DNA of 64,000 nt from Pseudomonas anguilliseptica. Lineage in GTDB: Bacteria > Pseudomonadota > Gammaproteobacteria > Pseudomonadales > Pseudomonadaceae. The translations under genes and the position numbers were made by a program. Location: NCBI RefSeq assembly GCF_021375795.1, contig NZ_JAEIOI010000003.1, forward strand, positions 1 to 64,000. Direction: 5' to 3'. Under the pieces are notes generated by a model. The model did not search any database. It worked only from the letters and a program-made list of their open reading frames with translations, and was not told where the DNA came from. Of the stretch, positions 59,993 through 64,000 are shown one piece after another (positions within the stretch are counted from its first letter, which is position 1; each line of letters starts with the position of its first letter).

Positions 59993-60633
59993 GCAGACGT
60001 GCAATCGTCCTCGTCATCAGCATTCTTACTGCGCTCGGCTTCACTGCTGCGGCATTCTTTTATGATCGATATTCGGTAAGTGAAGAGACCCCGCCAGTTG
60101 CTCCAGTGGCTAGCTCGTTGGTGCGCTTCCATTCGCCCGTTATCGGCACCGCCAATGCGCCCGTAACCATCGTTGAGTTCTTCGATCCGTCCTGCGAGGC
60201 CTGCCGCGCCTTCTTTCCAGTAGTGAAACAGATCCTGGCTGACAACCCGAATGATGTGCGCCTGGTGCTGCGTTACGTCCTCTTCCATGAAGGCTCTGAA
60301 ACAGCAGCAAGAATCCTCGAAACTGCACGCAAGCAGGGGGTCTTCGAGCCTGTTCTGGAAGCACTCATGGTGGCGCAACCGCAATGGCACAGTGACCCAC
60401 TGGTGCAGAAGGCCTGGGAAGCTGCTGAAGCGGCAGGCTTGGATGTGGAAAAGGCCCGTGCGGAGATGATGGCTGGCGATATCACCGAGGCCCTGAAAAG
60501 GGACTCTCAGGATGCCCAGGCTGCTGGCGTGCGCCAGACGCCCACGTTCTTTGTGAATGGCAAGCCGCTATTGAGTTTCGGCGCGCAGCCACTGATTGAT
60601 CTGGTCAAAGCTGAAGTCGAACAAAGCAAATAA
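59989..60633 (+). CDS. DsbA-like thiol:disulfide oxidoreductase
   Basis: Periplasmic, membrane-anchored thioredoxin-fold enzyme. The 214-residue protein has an N-terminal anchor (about 6-26), the active site FFDPSCEACRAF near residue 68 (CEAC) and cis-Pro in RQTPTFFVNG near residue 180. GGAGG lies 8 bases before the ATG. With the BdbC-like gene it forms a complete oxidase pair placed next to cadmium resistance genes; its substrate is unknown. Confidence 0.9.
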   Translation: MSRRAIVLVISILTALGFTAAAFFYDRYSVSEETPPVAPVASSLVRFHSPVIGTANAPVTIVEFFDPSCEACRAFFPVVKQILADNPNDVRLVLRYVLFHEGSETAARILETARKQGVFEPVLEALMVAQPQWHSDPLVQKAWEAAEAAGLDVEKARAEMMAGDITEALKRDSQDAQAAGVRQTPTFFVNGKPLLSFGAQPLIDLVKAEVEQSK

Positions 60634-60666
60634 GCGCTAACCGTCTGCATACAGCTGAGCCAGACT

Positions 60667-60706
60667 CACCACCTGCCATGTAGCGTGCCTCGCATGGCAG
60701 GTGGTG
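60667..60706. terminator. Bidirectional hairpin between DsbA-like and cadR
   Basis: A 14-bp perfect stem (60667-60680 with 60693-60706) and a 12-base loop sit between convergent genes. No T-run follows, so it may act as a processing or weak termination signal. Confidence 0.6.
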
Positions 60707-60714
60707 GCGCATGT

Positions 60715-61167
60715 TTAGTGGCGGTGGCTTTTCCCAACATGAGTGTGGCCATCATCCGGAAGCGCACTGACACCGCCAGTGGTGTTCAGGCGCTGGAGGA
60801 TTCCACACTCGTCTACGCCGCGCTCAGAGGCGCAACGGTGTCGTAACTCAACCAGCTGTTGTTGCAGGGCCAGCAGGCTGGTCACGCGCGCTTGCACATG
60901 CTCAATGTGCTCATCCACTAAGCTATTCACACCCTCACAGTTCCCCTCTGGCCGATCCATCAGCGCCAACAAGCTTCTGATCTCGTCCAGGGTCATGTCC
61001 AGTGTTCGGCAGTTACGGATGAACGTAAGTCGCTCAAGGTGCTCACTGCTGTACAGGCGGTAATTACCCTCGCTGCGGGCCGGAGCGGGCAACAGCCCCT
61101 CGCGCTCGTAATAGCGAACCGTTTCAACTTGGCAATCGGCAAGCTTGGCCAGCTCTCCAATCTTCAT
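60715..61167 (-). CDS. cadR: Cadmium-responsive MerR family regulator CadR
   Basis: Cd2+/Pb2+/Zn2+ sensor that twists the cadA promoter into an active shape. The 150-residue protein has the MerR winged HTH (residues 1-70, with YYEREGLLPAPARSEGNYRLY), a dimer helix, metal-binding Cys residues near 77, 112 and 119, and a His-rich tail HTHVGKSHRH typical of Pseudomonas CadR. Divergent from cadA; the MerR-type promoter with 19-base spacer lies between them. Confidence 0.94.
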   Translation of the reverse strand: MKIGELAKLADCQVETVRYYEREGLLPAPARSEGNYRLYSSEHLERLTFIRNCRTLDMTLDEIRSLLALMDRPEGNCEGVNSLVDEHIEHVQARVTSLLALQQQLVELRHRCASERGVDECGILQRLNTTGGVSALPDDGHTHVGKSHRH

Positions 61168-61189
61168 GAGTTACCTCTTCAGCAAACGC

Positions 61190-61220
61190 TTGACCCTGTA
61201 GTGGCTTCAGGGTGTTCACT
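61190..61220 (+). promoter_or_regulatory. cadA promoter with CadR operator
   Basis: -35 TTGACC (61190-61195), 19-base spacer, -10 TTCACT (61215-61220). The over-long spacer is the hallmark of MerR-regulated promoters. A dyad ACCCTG/CAGGGT (61193-61198, 61208-61213) fills the spacer, as in known CadR sites. Confidence 0.88.
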
Positions 61221-61249
61221 CTGCACAACTGTTCAACGAGGATACCTTC

Positions 61250-63685
61250 ATGGCTGGCTGCTGCGGTGACGAATACAAACCTGAAGCGGTTTCAAAGGAT
61301 GTCTGCTGTGACTCCAACGAAGCAAGCAAGTGCTCTGCCACAGCGGCTACAGCAGTAAATGCCGTAACCGGCTCCAGGCTCAGCAGCTTCCGCATTGCGC
61401 AAATGGACTGCCCTACTGAGCAGACGCTGATTCAGGACAAACTGAGCAAGCTCGCAGGCATAGATAAGCTCGACTTCAACCTGATCAATCGGATTCTTGG
61501 GGTATGGCACAGCTTGCCGTCGACCGCGCCTATCGAAGCGGCAATCTCGTCCCTGGGTATGCAAGCAGAGCCGCTATCTGCTGAAGGGCAAGCCCGCATC
61601 AAAATCGAACAGATGGACTGCCCAACGGAAGAAAAGCTAATCCGCGACAAGCTGACCTCGCTACCCGGCATCAGTGCGTTGGAGTTCAACCTGCTTCAGC
61701 GCGTACTGACGCTCAGCCACTCAGCAGAAGCACTGCCAGCAGCACTGGCAGCTATTCGCGAGCTTGGTTTCACGCCAGTGGTTGAGGGTTCCGCAACAGC
61801 AAACGAAGAAACGCAAAGCACCCCGCGCAAGAAGGCCTGGTGGCCCTTGGCGCTATCGGGCGTGGCCGCCGTATCGGCGGAAGTGATCCACTTTGCCGAG
61901 CTTGCGCCAGATTGGGCTGTGGCTGGCATGGCGCTGCTCGCCATTCTGCTGTGCGGCCTGACGACCTATAAAAAGGGCTGGATCGCGCTGAAGAACCGTA
62001 ACCTGAACATCAATGCGCTGATGAGTATCGCGGTGACCGGTGCGGTGCTGATTGGACAATGGCCAGAAGCGGCCATGGTCATGTTCCTCTTTTCTGTCGC
62101 CGAGTTGATCGAAGCGAAGTCGCTGGATCGGGCGCGCAATGCCATACGCGGCCTGATGGATCTGACGCCGGAGCGCGCCACGGTGCAGCAGATCGATGGC
62201 ACATGGCTTGAAGTTGACGTTAAAACCATCGCCGTAGGCGCATTGGTCAGGGTAAGACCGGGCGAACGAATCGGTCTCGATGGCGAGGTAACTTCCGGGA
62301 ATTCCACCATCAACCAAGCGCCCATCACAGGGGAAAGCCTGCCTGTAGAGAAAACCATCGGCGATCCGGTTTTTGCAGGAACCATCAACGAAGCCGGCTC
62401 CTTGGAATACCGCGTCCTGGCCGCCGCAGCCAACACCACGCTGGCACGTATCATTCACGCGGTCGAAGAGGCGCAGGGTTCACGTGCGCCGACCCAGCGC
62501 TTTGTCGATCAGTTCGCCAAGGTATACACCCCTGTCGTATTCCTATTCGCCCTGGCTATCGCCATTGTGCCGCCACTCTTCATGGCCGAGCCCTGGTACG
62601 ACTGGATCTACCGTGCCTTGGTGCTGCTGGTGGTCGCTTGCCCTTGCGCCTTGGTCATCTCGACGCCCGTCACCATTGTCAGTGGCCTGGCAGCGGCGGC
62701 GCGTAAAGGCATTTTGGTCAAAGGCGGCGTCTATCTGGAAATCGGTGGCAAGCTTGGCGTCCTGGCACTCGACAAAACCGGAACCATTACTCATGGCAAG
62801 CCGGTACAGACCGATTACATGCCGTTGGTTGAACAGGACTCAGAACTCTACCGTACTCATGCTGCCAGTCTCGCCAGTCGCTCTGACCACCCGGTTTCGC
62901 AGGCAATAGCCAAGCATGCCACTGAGAATGGCCTGACGTTTGCTGCCGTTGAGGGATTCGAAGCCCTACTGGGTCGAGGTGTTCGAGGCACCATCGAAGG
63001 CATAGATTTCCACCTGGGTAACCACCGTCTGGTGGAAGAGCTTGGCCTCTGCTCACCCGAGCTGGAAGCGACGCTGGAGCGTCTCGAACGCCAAGGTAAA
63101 ACAGTGGTGGTGCTGTGCAATCCGCAGCGTGCCATTGCCCTGTTCGCCGTTGCCGATACCGTCAAGGACTCCAGCCGCCAGGCAATTGAGGAACTTCACG
63201 CGCTTGGCGTGAAGACCACAATGCTGACCGGCGATAACCCGCACACCGCAGATGCGATTGCACAGCAGGTAGGCATCGACGAGGCACGCGGCAATCTCCT
63301 GCCAGTCGACAAATTGCAGGCCGTTGAAGCATTGCAAGCGCGCGGCTACGTTGTTGGGATGGTCGGCGATGGCATCAACGATGCGCCGGCGCTGGCGAAG
63401 TCTGAAATCGGTTTCGCCATGGCCGCCGCAGGCACAGACACTGCCATCGAAACTGCGGATGTGGCCTTGATGGATGACGACCTGCGCAAGATCCCGGCCT
63501 TCATCCGCCTGTCTCAACAGACCGCCGCCATCCTCAAGCAGAACATCGTGCTGGCGTTAGGGATCAAGGCCCTGTTTCTCGCCATTACCCTAACGGGGCA
63601 GGCGACGATGTGGATGGCCGTCTTTGCCGACATGGGCGTCAGCCTGCTGGTGGTGTTCAACGGCCTGCGCCTGCTTAAAAAGTAG
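61250..63685 (+). CDS. cadA: Cd/Zn/Pb-exporting P1B-type ATPase CadA
   Basis: Exports Cd2+, Zn2+ and Pb2+ across the inner membrane. The 811-residue protein has a Cys-rich N-terminal tail (CCGDE, VCCDS, SKC), two tandem MDCPTE-type metal-binding domains (about 45-100 and 118-175), membrane helices, the ion-path CPC in VACPCALVIST, phosphorylation site DKTGTITHG, TGDNPHT and the hinge GDGINDAPAL. Complete. The ATG at 61250 has GAGGA upstream and follows the CadR promoter. A DUF3703 gene follows after 16 bases. Confidence 0.95.
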   Translation: MAGCCGDEYKPEAVSKDVCCDSNEASKCSATAATAVNAVTGSRLSSFRIAQMDCPTEQTLIQDKLSKLAGIDKLDFNLINRILGVWHSLPSTAPIEAAISSLGMQAEPLSAEGQARIKIEQMDCPTEEKLIRDKLTSLPGISALEFNLLQRVLTLSHSAEALPAALAAIRELGFTPVVEGSATANEETQSTPRKKAWWPLALSGVAAVSAEVIHFAELAPDWAVAGMALLAILLCGLTTYKKGWIALKNRNLNINALMSIAVTGAVLIGQWPEAAMVMFLFSVAELIEAKSLDRARNAIRGLMDLTPERATVQQIDGTWLEVDVKTIAVGALVRVRPGERIGLDGEVTSGNSTINQAPITGESLPVEKTIGDPVFAGTINEAGSLEYRVLAAAANTTLARIIHAVEEAQGSRAPTQRFVDQFAKVYTPVVFLFALAIAIVPPLFMAEPWYDWIYRALVLLVVACPCALVISTPVTIVSGLAAAARKGILVKGGVYLEIGGKLGVLALDKTGTITHGKPVQTDYMPLVEQDSELYRTHAASLASRSDHPVSQAIAKHATENGLTFAAVEGFEALLGRGVRGTIEGIDFHLGNHRLVEELGLCSPELEATLERLERQGKTVVVLCNPQRAIALFAVADTVKDSSRQAIEELHALGVKTTMLTGDNPHTADAIAQQVGIDEARGNLLPVDKLQAVEALQARGYVVGMVGDGINDAPALAKSEIGFAMAAAGTDTAIETADVALMDDDLRKIPAFIRLSQQTAAILKQNIVLALGIKALFLAITLTGQATMWMAVFADMGVSLLVVFNGLRLLKK

Positions 63686-63701
63686 GATCGGAGGATTGAA
63701 G

Positions 63702-64000
63702 ATGAAAGCAGCATTGCAACTCGCAATTGAACAAGCCTTTCAGCAGGCCCGGCAGGCCATGCAGGAACAGCGCAGTACAGATGCCTTTCAATGGCTGGAG
63801 CGCGCGCACATCCTGACTCAGCGCCAACCTTTGCTGCATGCCAGGTCACACTGGCTGATGCTCACGCTCGGCTGGAAAATTGGCGATTATCGCGAGGTGG
63901 CCGGGCAAATACCGCGCATTTTCGCGGCCTTGTTGTTCTCCAAAATCTGGGTGCCCCTCGGCAATACAGGCCGCTCCAGAATCAGTGCGTTCAAGCCCAT
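63702..64000 (+). CDS. DUF3703 family protein, cut by the window end
   Basis: Unknown; DUF3703 genes sit next to metal-exporting ATPases and czc genes. The first 99 codons show a helical N terminus (AIEQAFQQARQAMQE), FQWLERAHILTQRQPLLHARSHWLMLTLGW and the conserved end-directed segment VPLGNTGRSRISAFKP. A GGAGG site lies 7 bases before the ATG. The reading frame is open to position 64000, so the gene continues beyond the window. Confidence 0.88.
   Translation, partial: MKAALQLAIEQAFQQARQAMQEQRSTDAFQWLERAHILTQRQPLLHARSHWLMLTLGWKIGDYREVAGQIPRIFAALLFSKIWVPLGNTGRSRISAFKP

Noticed and set aside
54340..64000. Expected integrase, transposase, toxin-antitoxin pair or CRISPR array in the island
   Set aside because: None of their signature motifs or repeat arrays was found in this segment; an integrase may lie beyond the right edge.

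Overview
The window looks like chromosomal DNA of a Pseudomonas species that is not P. aeruginosa itself. It is GC-rich, and from about 0.4 to 54.3 kb the gene order follows, in reverse numerical order, the P. aeruginosa PAO1 block PA0668 (tyrS/tyrZ) to PA0575 (rmcA), with clear gains and losses. The comparison rests on remembered gene order and family recognition; no search was run.

Layout. 0-0.44 kb: two tandem rRNA-type promoters read leftward out of the window, so an rRNA operon probably lies just left of position 1. 0.44-7.0 kb: tyrS; a divergent mepM-like peptidase and anmK; then erpA, and bactofilin, DUF6776 and argC in an overlapping leftward run. 7.2-14.5 kb: hemJ, nitronate monooxygenase, an alanine-racemase-fold protein, a DUF805/zinc-ribbon membrane protein, an SDR, a leftward AAA ATPase, a HIT protein and a secreted formylglycine-enzyme-like protein. 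14.5-16.6 kb: coq7, osmC-like, vfr. 16.6-22.2 kb: a continuous leftward rpe-gph and trpE-G-D-C set with a tryptophan-rich leader peptide upstream of trpE. 22.3-25.9 kb: DUF3530 protein, djlA-like, murU and amgK. 26-33.7 kb: lptD-surA-pdxA-rsmA-apaG-apaH-glpE. 33.7-39.5 kb: a structured non-coding element, then prkA-yeaH-spoVR and a DUF4136 protein. 39.6-44.9 kb: cca, a yfiR-yfiN-yfiB c-di-GMP module, folK, folB, plsY. 44.9-50.4 kb: tsaD and the macromolecular synthesis operon rpsU-dnaG-rpoD. 50.5-54.3 kb: the large c-di-GMP enzyme RmcA and a CAT-anticodon tRNA whose promoter overlaps the rmcA stop codon.

From the tRNA to the right edge (54.34-64 kb) the content changes to accessory DNA and looks like a genomic island at the tRNA. 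It opens with a tandem 12-bp repeat, then an unusual double-HTH regulator divergent from a run of small unrecognised proteins (including a partly duplicated DUF6957 gene). It continues with a metal and thiol-redox module: a BASS/arsenic-type transporter, a Cys/His-rich membrane protein, a small secreted peptide coupled to a DsbB-like protein, a DsbA-like protein, the CadR regulator, the CadA P-type ATPase and a DUF3703 protein cut by the window end. No integrase, transposase or CRISPR array is visible.

Themes: peptidoglycan synthesis and recycling (MepM, AnmK, AmgK, MurU), envelope biogenesis (LptD, SurA, PlsY, bactofilin), tryptophan and arginine synthesis, c-di-GMP signalling (YfiN, RmcA), cAMP regulation (Vfr), core information processing, and an acquired metal-resistance set. 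The most unusual items are the structured element before prkA, the trp leader peptide, the Glu-for-Asp change in the Cca catalytic motif, the zinc-ribbon/DUF805 protein with a pilin-like tail, and the unknown gene cluster next to the tRNA.
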